Assembly (NCBI GenBank): GCA_001873185.1
Contig: MNYQ01000003.1
Coordinates: 1-40,898 of the forward strand
Length of the DNA stretch: 40,898 nucleotides
Direction of reading: 5' to 3'
Source of the DNA: Ignavibacteria bacterium CG2_30_36_16
GTDB taxonomy: Bacteria > Bacteroidota > Ignavibacteria > Ignavibacteriales > Ignavibacteriaceae
Every line of letters starts with the position of its first letter. The first letter of the stretch is position 1. Position numbers and translations under genes: made by a program. Under the pieces are notes generated by a model. That model searched no databases. It was not told the DNA's origin and saw nothing but the letters and a program-made list of their open reading frames with translations. This document shows, piece by piece, positions 25,652 to 34,092 of the stretch.

Positions 25652-26434
25652 TTAAATTCTATTTTTAATCAAATCAAAAACTGATTTGAGAAAATAAGTT
25701 GGTTTTATATTGCTGCCGTTTGAATAAAACTTTACACCGGTTGAAACTAATGCAGTATCCGCTCCAAGTAAGAGGCCCATAGTTATATCGGTTTCCATCC
25801 TATCGCCGCATAGTAGTACTTTGCCGCATTCGGTTTTTAGTTTAGTTTTAATCTCTTCAATCATGTATTGGGATGGTTTGCCGAAATGTTTTTCGAGCTT
25901 GCGGTGAGTGCGTTTTTCGAGAGCAGAAATTGTAGCTCCGGCGTCCATAACTTCACCATTTTCAACCGGGCATGTATCATCTATATTTGCAGCATAAAAT
26001 TTTGCGCCTTTCTCAAGCGCCCGCGCAGCTATTTCAAGCTTATTGTAATTAAGCGTTGTATCGAGAGTAACAAGCAAAACATCTACGTTGGCAGGATTGT
26101 CCGTATAAAATAGACCGGCTTCAGCAATCTCTTTTATAAATATTTCTTCCCCAATTGCAAAAAACTTTTTACCGTAGTAATATCTTTGCAAATAATTTTT
26201 AAGAACTGTTGTCGCCGTGATAATTTCATTTAGATTTAGTTGAACCCCAAAAGCATTTAACAAATTAAAGTAATCTTCCGAGCGTCCTGTAGTTTTATTT
26301 GAAACAAATAAAATCTGCTTGCCTGCTTTTCTTAAATAATTTACTGTGTCTCCAGCATTAGGAATAATTTTGTCACCTAAATAAATCGTTCCGTCAAGGT
26401 CGAAAATAAATGCTTCATACTTTTCAATCATCAT
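25652..26434 (-). CDS. HAD-superfamily phosphatase, NagD/PGP-like
   Basis: A 260-residue protein with HAD motif I DLDGTIYLG (nucleophile and acid/base Asp), motif II in LFVSNKT, and motif III/IV GDRMETDITMG. GKPSQYMIEEI in the C2-type cap region is typical of subfamily IIA (NagD, 4-nitrophenylphosphatase, phosphoglycolate phosphatase). Cytoplasmic. Likely substrates are sugar or nucleotide phosphates, fitting its place as the last gene of a carbohydrate operon. The start overlaps the stop of the GH13 gene by four bases. Confidence 0.88.
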   Translation of the reverse strand: MMIEKYEAFIFDLDGTIYLGDKIIPNAGDTVNYLRKAGKQILFVSNKTTGRSEDYFNLLNAFGVQLNLNEIITATTVLKNYLQRYYYGKKFFAIGEEIFIKEIAEAGLFYTDNPANVDVLLVTLDTTLNYNKLEIAARALEKGAKFYAANIDDTCPVENGEVMDAGATISALEKRTHRKLEKHFGKPSQYMIEEIKTKLKTECGKVLLCGDRMETDITMGLLLGADTALVSTGVKFYSNGSNIKPTYFLKSVFDLIKNRI

Positions 26435-28245
26435 AAAGCAGGATACAGCTTATAAATCTTAAACGAGACCGGATTCATTTCTACGTCCAATAAAACAGAG
26501 GATTCACCGGAAGAAATCATTCCCTGTTCCCCGTTCCATAAATTTTGATACTGAAGTTTTTCACCTTCGAGAGGGAGTTTAAATTTTACTTTTTCATTGC
26601 CGGAATTGAACAGACAGAGGATCCATTCGCCGCCGAGTTTACGTTCAAAAGCAACAACACCCATATCGTCATTTGAATAAATAAAACGAACCGAACCTTT
26701 TTGAAGAGATGAATTTTTGTTATGAATATCACCGATCTTTTTATAAAAATTCAAGAGGTCTTTGTTTTGTTCAACTTTATATGTGCCGAAACCTTTTTTG
26801 AATCCTGATGATTCGTTTATCACTTCATCTACATATTTGAAGTTGTCCCAGATCATCGGTTTTCGGTTGTGCGGATCATCGGCGCCCCACATGCCTATCT
26901 CGTCTCCGTAATAAATCATAGGCGCGCCGCGGTAAGTCATCTGAAATGCGGCAATAAGTTTTTGTTTTTCATAAGATTGCTTTGACGGCTTGCCGGGATT
27001 GTAGTTGTTATTTCCTTCATTTGCATCGTTATCAAATTTGCGGTCGGGATTTTCAATCATAGAAGACAATCTTTCGGTATCATGGCTGCCGATTAAATTT
27101 TGGAGTGCATATAAATTATCTTCCGGATAATTATTGTCAACCTCTTCTAAATCAGTAACAAATTTAGAAGCAGAAATTTTATCTTTAACATCTATGAAAA
27201 AATTTTTAACAGAATAAGCAAAATTATAATTCATCAAGGCATCGAATGCGCCGTCCTCAGAAATAAAATCGGGAGAGAGCTCCCATAACTCGCCAATGAT
27301 AATAGCCTCATTGTTTAACGAACGGACAAGTTTACGCCAATCTTTCCAAAAACCAAATGGCACTTCGCGGGCAACATCAAGACGCCAGCCATCAATGCCG
27401 TCCGAAGGATCGCCGTCGCCATCCGGGTCCATCCATTTTTTTGTTGCATGATAGATGTACTGTTTTGGTCCCTCGAGCAAATCATTTGCTGTGCGGTTAA
27501 ATTCCGGCAGAGATTTAATATTCCACCAGCCTTTGTAATCAAATTCATTTTCAGTTGTCGCGGGATTATCAAACTTTTTTATGATGTACCAATCTTTATA
27601 CTTAGACTTTTCGCCATTATTGATGATATCCTGAAATGCCCAAAACTGCACCCCGGTATGGTTAAACACACCGTCAATAATTATTCTCATTCCCCGTTTA
27701 TGAACTTGATTTACAAGCTCGAGAAAAAGTTTATCCGCTTCTGTCCACATCCACGTCGAAGGTTCATCCGGAATTTCCTGTTCCATTAATTTTTTGTCAC
27801 CTTCGGGATCGGGTCCAAAATTTACATCAATATGGTGATATGTTGAGCCATCATACTTGTGAAGCGAAACCGCTTCGAACACAGGATTTAAATATATTGC
27901 GCCGACGCCGAGTTCTTTAATATAATCGAGATGATCGATTATCCCTTGAATATCCCCGCCATATCTTCTTTCATAAAAATGATAACGGGTCTTCCCGGTT
28001 TTATTTTTCTCCCATTGCTGCCGCGAAAACCAATTAGATGTCCATTGTGTTACTTTCCAATTATCAGGTTTGTAATCGGAAAAAATAAAAACTTTATCCG
28101 CTTTTGGGTCGTTTGATTTATCTCCATTTGCAAACCGCTCAGGAAATATTTGGTACCACACGACACCCTTAGCCCATTCAGGCACACTTTGGGCAAAGGA
28201 AGAAAGCGATATCAAAAAAATAAAAAGGAGTATTTTTATTTTCAT
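26431..28245 (-). CDS. Secreted GH13 glycosidase (alpha-amylase/neopullulanase/cyclomaltodextrinase type)
   Basis: A 604-residue protein with a signal peptide (MKIKILLFIFLISLSSFAQS). GH13 motifs are complete: DGVFNHTG (191-198), GWRLDVARE with nucleophile Asp290, IIGELWE with acid/base Glu319, and GSHDTERL with Asp389. The early motif WYQIFPERFANGD and the VGAIYLNPVFEA barrel strand are characteristic of the neopullulanase/cyclomaltodextrinase subgroup. A DPDGDGDPSDG loop before the nucleophile could bind calcium. A C-terminal beta domain closes the protein. It would cleave alpha-glucans or cyclodextrins in the periplasm or outside. It overlaps both neighbours by four bases, inside a five-gene operon. 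Confidence 0.92.
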   Translation of the reverse strand: MKIKILLFIFLISLSSFAQSVPEWAKGVVWYQIFPERFANGDKSNDPKADKVFIFSDYKPDNWKVTQWTSNWFSRQQWEKNKTGKTRYHFYERRYGGDIQGIIDHLDYIKELGVGAIYLNPVFEAVSLHKYDGSTYHHIDVNFGPDPEGDKKLMEQEIPDEPSTWMWTEADKLFLELVNQVHKRGMRIIIDGVFNHTGVQFWAFQDIINNGEKSKYKDWYIIKKFDNPATTENEFDYKGWWNIKSLPEFNRTANDLLEGPKQYIYHATKKWMDPDGDGDPSDGIDGWRLDVAREVPFGFWKDWRKLVRSLNNEAIIIGELWELSPDFISEDGAFDALMNYNFAYSVKNFFIDVKDKISASKFVTDLEEVDNNYPEDNLYALQNLIGSHDTERLSSMIENPDRKFDNDANEGNNNYNPGKPSKQSYEKQKLIAAFQMTYRGAPMIYYGDEIGMWGADDPHNRKPMIWDNFKYVDEVINESSGFKKGFGTYKVEQNKDLLNFYKKIGDIHNKNSSLQKGSVRFIYSNDDMGVVAFERKLGGEWILCLFNSGNEKVKFKLPLEGEKLQYQNLWNGEQGMISSGESSVLLDVEMNPVSFKIYKLYPAL

Positions 28246-29156
28246 AAAGAAAGTTCCTTTTTCATTATGGCAAGAGACTCTTCAATAGAATGAGGTTTAA
28301 AACCAAACTCTGATTCTGCTTTAATTGTAAGCAGCCCCGACTTCAAAGGTCGTTTTGCCGGTTGGTTTAAATCTTCGGTAACTATTTTTTTAATGAGCGA
28401 TTTATCAAGTTGAAAATAATCTGCAATCTTTATTGTGAAATCATAACGGGATAAAAATTCTCTTCCGCCTATATTATACAATCCGTATTTTTTAAATTCT
28501 ATGATCTTACTGATTGCCTGAACCAGGTCATCGATAAAAGTTGGGTTGTTGATCTGATCGGTTACAATTCTTATTTCTTTTCCTGCGCGAAGTGAACTTA
28601 CAACCCAGCGGACAAAGTCAGGGCGGCTGTCGGCAATACCAAAAAGAACATTCGTACGAATTATAGTATTGAACACCCCGCTTGTGTTCAAAACATTTTC
28701 GGATGCAAGTTTAGTGCGTCCGTAATATCCAAGCGGGTTAGTCCGCGATTTTTCCGAATATGGTCCTCTCTTACCGTCAAAAACATAATCGGTGGAAATA
28801 TGAATTACATGCGCATCAATTACGCGCGCTGCTTCTGCAACATACTCCACACCTTTCACATTAACTTTCCAGGCGGTTTCCCGTTCGGTTTCGCTTAAAT
28901 CTACATTTGTAAAAGCAGCCGTGTTAATAATAAAATCAGGGCAAAAATTATAAACGACTTGTTTAAAATCATCCCGATTAGTCAGGTCAACACACTTATA
29001 ATCTACATTTGAAAACACGGCTTCATCTTCAAGCGAAACACCGAGTAATTCATAATTCTTTGCGAGTGCCAGATTAAAAATCGTTCGCTGCCCCAGCATG
29101 CCGTTTGCGCCGGTTATTAAAATTCTTTTCTTAATTAAATCTTCGGGAAACATCAT
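28242..29156 (-). CDS. RmlD-like dTDP-4-dehydrorhamnose reductase family protein
   Basis: A 304-residue extended SDR. The Rossmann motif GANGMLG (16-22), ISTDYVFDG (120-128) and the catalytic YGRTK (Tyr145, Lys149) match RmlD, which reduces dTDP-4-dehydro-rhamnose with NAD(P)H. There are no rmlA, rmlB or rmlC genes in the window, so the true substrate may be another nucleotide sugar or the protein may act as a paralogue. It overlaps the PfkB kinase gene by 26 bases and the GH13 gene by 4. Confidence 0.8.
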   Translation of the reverse strand: MMFPEDLIKKRILITGANGMLGQRTIFNLALAKNYELLGVSLEDEAVFSNVDYKCVDLTNRDDFKQVVYNFCPDFIINTAAFTNVDLSETERETAWKVNVKGVEYVAEAARVIDAHVIHISTDYVFDGKRGPYSEKSRTNPLGYYGRTKLASENVLNTSGVFNTIIRTNVLFGIADSRPDFVRWVVSSLRAGKEIRIVTDQINNPTFIDDLVQAISKIIEFKKYGLYNIGGREFLSRYDFTIKIADYFQLDKSLIKKIVTEDLNQPAKRPLKSGLLTIKAESEFGFKPHSIEESLAIMKKELSL

Positions 29157-30015
29157 TCTTCAAGTTCTTAAACATAAAAAATTCATCGTACGAAACAGCA
29201 ATTCCAGCCGCCCTATTAGCCTTTAACAAAGCATCCAATAAATTTGCATCTTTAATATAATTATAAAAAAACACTGCCCCAAAGATATCACCGCAGCCTA
29301 CTTTGTTTTTAACGACTAATTTTTCGGCAGAGACAAATACCGATTCAATCTCGCTGCCGTTTTTCACATAAGCTCTTACGCCCAGTTCACCTTTGGTAAT
29401 GATCAATATTTTCACACCGCTTTTGAGCACTTCCGAAGCAATAGCGTTAATATTCTTTTTATCCGAGAGTGTAAATATTTCGTTCTCGTTGGTTTGCAAA
29501 ATATCTATACATCTTAACCATTTTACTTTATTCGGCACAGGACGAAAAATTCTTTCCAACTTTTCGTTCATTCCGCGTGAAAGTGAATGAAGATCGAAGT
29601 AAATCAATCCGCCGAAATTATTTCTTAGCACTTGCAACTCTTCCGGCTCAATTTCAAAACCTGTAATCATATTTATCAAAATGCCGTCAAACCCAAAATC
29701 GTACTGCTGCGGAAGATTTAGTTTTGTAGTTATGTTGGTATATCGTTCTTCTCTTTCTTTATCGGGATGAATAGTTAGATGAATTTCGGGAACTTCATCC
29801 AATTCTTCGACATACTTTTTGTTGAATCCGGAATAGACATCGTCAAAAAGATGATAATTGTTCTTTAACGATGTATGAAGAAACATTTCATCTTCTGCTG
29901 CTTTGATAGATGAAACGGCAAGAGCCGTGTAATAAAGCCCGCCGGGCTGGATAACTTCCTTCGCATTTTTAATTATGTGGTCTTCAACAGAATGACCTAT
30001 TAATAAAAGTTTCAT
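29131..30015 (-). CDS. PfkB-family carbohydrate kinase
   Basis: A 294-residue ribokinase-fold protein. The GG turn near residue 25 (QPGGLYYTA) fits the N-terminal signature. The C-terminal signature KVGCGDIFGAVFF contains the anion hole and catalytic base Asp243. ILIITKGELGVRAY marks the nucleotide-binding strand. It lacks some of the N-terminal substrate-binding consensus, so the sugar cannot be named. Family members phosphorylate fructose-type sugars, nucleosides, or the anomeric carbon of ADP-heptose precursors. It is operon-linked, one base after the heparinase-like gene. Confidence 0.8.
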   Translation of the reverse strand: MKLLLIGHSVEDHIIKNAKEVIQPGGLYYTALAVSSIKAAEDEMFLHTSLKNNYHLFDDVYSGFNKKYVEELDEVPEIHLTIHPDKEREERYTNITTKLNLPQQYDFGFDGILINMITGFEIEPEELQVLRNNFGGLIYFDLHSLSRGMNEKLERIFRPVPNKVKWLRCIDILQTNENEIFTLSDKKNINAIASEVLKSGVKILIITKGELGVRAYVKNGSEIESVFVSAEKLVVKNKVGCGDIFGAVFFYNYIKDANLLDALLKANRAAGIAVSYDEFFMFKNLKNDVSRRFN

Positions 30016-30016
30016 A

Positions 30017-31993
30017 TCATTCTAAACTTATTTGGGTGGTTACATAAGCGGGAAGTTTTTCTTTGAACATAATAGTAATCCTTTTCGTCTCTTCAATTTT
30101 TCCATATCCTTCCGAAAAAAGCGAAGTGGTTACACTGCTTTTAAGCGAAACCGATGAGCCTTTTATTTGCAATTTAATGTTAGAATGTCTGCCCGACGCC
30201 GTATAAGTGTTTTCGCCTATACTAATAAGTTTGATATTCGGATGGAAAAGAAATCCCGCTACAACTTTGTGAACATCTCCTCCAATAAACTCATCTCTGA
30301 TCTCAATAATTTTTTGTGCTTTATGATAGTGAAAGTTTCTTTTAACAATTACAGGATCTGTTAATCGCGCATAACCATAATGCTGAATTGAAAGAAAGTC
30401 TTCCTCTTTGTTTGAACGCCATTCAATTAGTTTCGGTTTTGTTATGTCATCTTTTATTTTAAAAAGACCATCGAGTTCTGAAAGTTCTTCATCGTCAACA
30501 TAAGCAGTATTATGATTTTTTACAGAACGAAATTTGTTCCGCAATACGTTATCTGCATAGATAGAATATGTTCCGGGATCAACAATAATATTTTCATCCA
30601 TGTAAAAAAGTTCAAAACTAAAAGTATCGTTATGCCCGGGCGCACCCAGTCCGCGTTTTCCTATTTCCCCTGCCTCAATAAAAAGGTGAAGGTTGTCGTC
30701 TTTTAAAATATAATGCCCGCCTTTAACAAAGCCTGACGAAGAATTGTTTTTTTCAATTCTTATGGATTTATATTCATCTGCGGCGTTTACTCCAAACATC
30801 AAAACAACTTCCGGAGTTACTTCTTTTTCAGCATCTTTAAATTTGGGTTCTTTAAATAAATATGCCCCGGCAGCCATTACTGAAGAATAGTCGGGCTGTT
30901 CATTTAATATGTTAATCGGTAAAATTCTACCGACAATAGCGTCTCCTATTTGCGGAACTGAATTATCATCTCTTAAATAAGCTGATTGCACTTCAAACAT
31001 TAACTTTAATTTTTCATTATAGAGTTCTGTGAAACTAAATCCTTCGCGGGTCAGCAAAGTTTTTCCAAGATAAAAAACCTCAAGTAAAACAGAATGAAGC
31101 GGCACTGATTGTTCATAACTTACTCCGTCTTCATGAACTTGTTCTCTCATTTCCTGTTCAAAACCGGAATAAGCAAACTCAATATTTTTTTTGCCATAAT
31201 AAGATCTTTTTAAGAAAATCCCCGCGGCTGTGAGCGCCAATAGGTTTACAAGATAGGAGCTTCCTCGTTTACCGGCGTATTCAAGATTATTTTCAATAAA
31301 CAAAGTGTGATGAAGTACAAAATCAAATAGTGTGTTATAAATGTTTTCATCAACTAAAGAGGAGTTAATAAAAAACCCAAAAGAGAACAAAACATTAATT
31401 AGCCGTATTGAAACTTCTGAAGTTTTTATCCAGTTAACTCCGGTGCAAAATCTATTTGAAGAAATAAAATCCTTAAACAAGTTTAGGAAATGCGAAGTAT
31501 ATTTTTCATTGCCGGTTAAAAAATATGCGCGGCTTAAAATAATGCCCTGGTGAAAGCGGGCAATATACCATGTGTTTTTTATATCAACACCCACCGGCGC
31601 ATCGGTAAAATCAAGCATCCAGCTTAATGATTTTTCCCACTCGTACTTTGCTGCGTAATCGTAATTCCATTTAATATTTTCACCGGGTGACAACAGCTGT
31701 TTGCCGGGAAGCAGATATTCATTTCTCAAAACTGCACCGGCTTTTTTAATTACTTCGGCAGTGTCTTCAATCAATTCAAGTGTGTTTTTTAATCTTACTT
31801 TTTCTTCATCGGATGAAAAAAAAGTAAACGGGAACGTCTCTTTTATTTGTTGAAGTTCGTCACCTTTGATTTTGTCATAAGCCGGCAGTTTTATATTTTT
31901 TTGCGAATAATAAGAAGCTTCCACTTCCCGCCGGAAAAGTTTTTTACGGACGATGTTATAGTTTATGTGATTTATGTAATCGAAGATCTTCAT
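30017..31993 (-). CDS. Heparinase II/III-family protein
   Basis: A 658-residue protein with an alpha/alpha toroid N-terminal domain (about 60-370, with HEDGVSYEQSVPLH at 287-300 carrying the likely catalytic Tyr293). A C-terminal beta-sandwich lyase domain follows, with the signature APGHNDTFSFELF (His454), VDPGTYSIY and HNTAYVD (His494). The family cleaves uronic acid-containing polysaccharides or takes part in exopolysaccharide processing. No signal peptide is recognisable (MKIFDYINHINYNIVRKKLF), which is typical of the exopolysaccharide-cluster type rather than of secreted lyases. It is the first gene of the minus-strand operon and faces bshA across a 110-base divergent promoter region. 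Confidence 0.85.
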   Translation of the reverse strand: MKIFDYINHINYNIVRKKLFRREVEASYYSQKNIKLPAYDKIKGDELQQIKETFPFTFFSSDEEKVRLKNTLELIEDTAEVIKKAGAVLRNEYLLPGKQLLSPGENIKWNYDYAAKYEWEKSLSWMLDFTDAPVGVDIKNTWYIARFHQGIILSRAYFLTGNEKYTSHFLNLFKDFISSNRFCTGVNWIKTSEVSIRLINVLFSFGFFINSSLVDENIYNTLFDFVLHHTLFIENNLEYAGKRGSSYLVNLLALTAAGIFLKRSYYGKKNIEFAYSGFEQEMREQVHEDGVSYEQSVPLHSVLLEVFYLGKTLLTREGFSFTELYNEKLKLMFEVQSAYLRDDNSVPQIGDAIVGRILPINILNEQPDYSSVMAAGAYLFKEPKFKDAEKEVTPEVVLMFGVNAADEYKSIRIEKNNSSSGFVKGGHYILKDDNLHLFIEAGEIGKRGLGAPGHNDTFSFELFYMDENIIVDPGTYSIYADNVLRNKFRSVKNHNTAYVDDEELSELDGLFKIKDDITKPKLIEWRSNKEEDFLSIQHYGYARLTDPVIVKRNFHYHKAQKIIEIRDEFIGGDVHKVVAGFLFHPNIKLISIGENTYTASGRHSNIKLQIKGSSVSLKSSVTTSLFSEGYGKIEETKRITIMFKEKLPAYVTTQISLE

Positions 31994-32103
31994 TTTGTAA
32001 TATCGGGTGTATGAACCGGTTAATTGGTTTTCACCATTAAAATTATAAGTATATATTAGTTCACTAAATTTTTACCCATCAAATTTAATAAAATAAGGAA
32101 CGT

Positions 32104-33240
32104 ATGAAAATCGGAATTACATGCTATCCAACTTACGGCGGAAGCGGAGTAGTTGCTACAGAACTTGGTAAAGCTCTTGCAAAACGGGGGCATCAAATTC
32201 ATTTTATAAGTTATGCTCTCCCTTTTAGGTTAGATAGTTTTGTTGAAAATATTGTTTTTCATGAGGTTGAAACAAGCAGTTATCCGTTGTTCGAGTTTCC
32301 GTTGTATAGCCTGGCGCTTGCAAGTAAAATGGTAGAAGTTGCCAGGTATGAAGATCTCGACCTTCTTCATGTTCACTATGCCATCCCTCATGCAAGCAGC
32401 GCATATCTTGCCAAACAGATGTTGAAAGGGAAAAAAGATTTAAAAATTATAACAACTCTTCATGGTACAGATATTACACTCGTCGGTCTTGAGCCATCGT
32501 TTTTGCCTCTTGTAAAGTTTAGCATTAAAGAAAGCGACGGAGTGACGGCAGTTTCCCGTTTCTTAAAAGAAAAAACGCTCACTAATTATAACATTGAAAA
32601 AGATATTGAAGTAATTCCTAATTTTATTGACACAAATATTTATAAACCTATCAGCAACAGCGAGTTTAAAAAATATATTGCACCAAACGGCGAAAAAATT
32701 TTAATGCACACTTCAAACTTTAGGCCTGTAAAACGCGTCCCCGATACAATTAAAATTTTTGAACAGGTTTTTAAAGAAATCCCTTCTAAACTCGTTTTGG
32801 TTGGTGATGGGCCTGAAAGAAGTGATTGCGAAAAACTCTGCCGCGAAATTAATTTGTGCGACCATGTAAAATTCCTCGGCAAGCAGGATGGTCTTGTTGA
32901 CATATTAAATGCAGCCGATGTTTTTCTCATTCCCTCTCAATCGGAGAGTTTTGGACTTGCTGCTCTCGAAGCAATGGCTTGCGGCGTTCCTGTTGTAAGT
33001 TCGAGTGTGGGTGGTTTGCCCGAATTGGTAAAACATAACGACTCGGGATTTATTGCTGAGATAGGAGATATAGATAGAATGTCTAAGTACGTTATTGACC
33101 TGCTGACGAACTCAAGGAAATATGAAATATTCTCAAACAACGCGCGCAGACGTGCCATAGAACTTTTTGGAATTGATAAAATAGTTCCCTACTATGAAAA
33201 TTATTATCAAACTGTATTAGAAGAAAAAGTATCTGCCTGA
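32104..33240 (+). CDS. bshA: BshA, N-acetyl-alpha-D-glucosaminyl L-malate synthase
   Basis: A 378-residue GT4 glycosyltransferase. The N-terminus GITCYPTYGGSGVVATELG, the FHEVETSSYPLFEFPLY segment and LHVHYAIPHASSAYLAKQ are the hallmarks of BshA. The donor-site EX7E motif is ESFGLAALE. BshA joins UDP-GlcNAc to L-malate, the first step of bacillithiol synthesis. Bacillithiol or its N-methyl form is the thiol buffer in Firmicutes and the Bacteroidota/Chlorobiota group. bshB and bshC are not in the window. AAGGA upstream supports the start. The stop and the next start share TGATG, so translation is coupled to the following gene. Confidence 0.95.
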   Translation: MKIGITCYPTYGGSGVVATELGKALAKRGHQIHFISYALPFRLDSFVENIVFHEVETSSYPLFEFPLYSLALASKMVEVARYEDLDLLHVHYAIPHASSAYLAKQMLKGKKDLKIITTLHGTDITLVGLEPSFLPLVKFSIKESDGVTAVSRFLKEKTLTNYNIEKDIEVIPNFIDTNIYKPISNSEFKKYIAPNGEKILMHTSNFRPVKRVPDTIKIFEQVFKEIPSKLVLVGDGPERSDCEKLCREINLCDHVKFLGKQDGLVDILNAADVFLIPSQSESFGLAALEAMACGVPVVSSSVGGLPELVKHNDSGFIAEIGDIDRMSKYVIDLLTNSRKYEIFSNNARRRAIELFGIDKIVPYYENYYQTVLEEKVSA

Positions 33241-33662
33241 TGAATATCTATTGTGCCGGCGCAATTAAGGGTGATATTAGCTATCAGCAATATTATAAAA
33301 TAATAATTGAAGAAGTTGCGAAACGAAATATAAACGCATTATCGGAATTAAATATTAAGCTGCAATTAAAAACAAAACTTAATGACAAAGAAATATATGA
33401 GCGAGATATTCAATGGTTGAATAACAGCAAGGCTATGATTGCCGAAGTTTCCGGCGCAAGCCTTGGAGTTGGATTTGAAATTGGTTACGCGCTCTTCCAT
33501 TTAAATATTCCGGTGCTGGCACTGTATCATAAAAATGTTGATAAAGTTTCCGCAATGATTACCGGCTGTTCTTCCCCGTTGCTTGATATTTTTCAATATG
33601 CTGAAACAGATGAATTAAAAGAATACATAAACAACTTTATTTTAAAAATCAAATCTTTATGA
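33240..33662 (+). CDS. DNPH1/Rcl-like deoxynucleotide N-hydrolase (2-deoxyribosyltransferase fold)
   Basis: A 140-residue protein. It opens MNIYCAGAIKGD, like the YFCGSIRG start of DNPH1 (Rcl). YERDIQWLNNSKAMIAEVS and GASLGVGFEIGYALF carry the Asp and nucleophilic Glu of the nucleoside 2-deoxyribosyltransferase superfamily. The short length without a transfer-specific C-terminus favours hydrolysis of 2'-deoxynucleoside 5'-monophosphates to base and deoxyribose 5-phosphate, a nucleotide-pool cleaning role. It is translationally coupled to bshA and overlaps the next gene by ATGA. The link to bacillithiol synthesis is unexplained. Confidence 0.8.
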   Translation: MNIYCAGAIKGDISYQQYYKIIIEEVAKRNINALSELNIKLQLKTKLNDKEIYERDIQWLNNSKAMIAEVSGASLGVGFEIGYALFHLNIPVLALYHKNVDKVSAMITGCSSPLLDIFQYAETDELKEYINNFILKIKSL

Positions 33663-34087
33663 CAGAAAGAGAATTCATCATCCGTTTTTCATCTTCTCTT
33701 TCAGAGGAAGGGATAAAAACTTTTCCGGGTGATTTTCTTACTGCTGATAAAACAAGGGAAGTTAAACTCGCAGGTAAAACTCTTCTGCCCGGCGAACAAT
33801 TTTTTGGTAAATTTGAAATAACTACGATTGACGGAACTCCGGTGATGCAGGCAAACAGCTACATCGAAGCTAAATATATTGTATATGCCGGAAAAAGTAA
33901 GCCGGCATTTATTAGAGTTCCAACTGATGACAATGAAATTAAATTTACCGTTACGGCGTATGAAAAATATCTTGACGCAATTACAAAGCGGGCTGAATCC
34001 GATTTCAAAAAAATATTTCCCGACTCTAAAAACTTAAACAGCACAGTTAATGAAATTTTTAGAATTCTAAATCTTATTAGGTATTAA
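33659..34087 (+). CDS. Conserved-looking hypothetical protein in bshA operon
   Basis: A 142-residue soluble protein I do not recognise. It is mixed beta/alpha: a beta-rich first part (KTLLPGEQFFGKFEITTIDG, SKPAFIRVPTDDNEIKFTV) and a helical C-terminus (about 100-140). There is no signal peptide, Cys motif or membrane helix. The composition and operon position support a real gene: it starts four bases before the end of the DNPH1-like gene and ends five bases before the rRNA methyltransferase start. It may be an accessory of one of those enzymes. Confidence 0.7.
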   Translation: MTEREFIIRFSSSLSEEGIKTFPGDFLTADKTREVKLAGKTLLPGEQFFGKFEITTIDGTPVMQANSYIEAKYIVYAGKSKPAFIRVPTDDNEIKFTVTAYEKYLDAITKRAESDFKKIFPDSKNLNSTVNEIFRILNLIRY

Positions 34088-34092
34088 TCACT

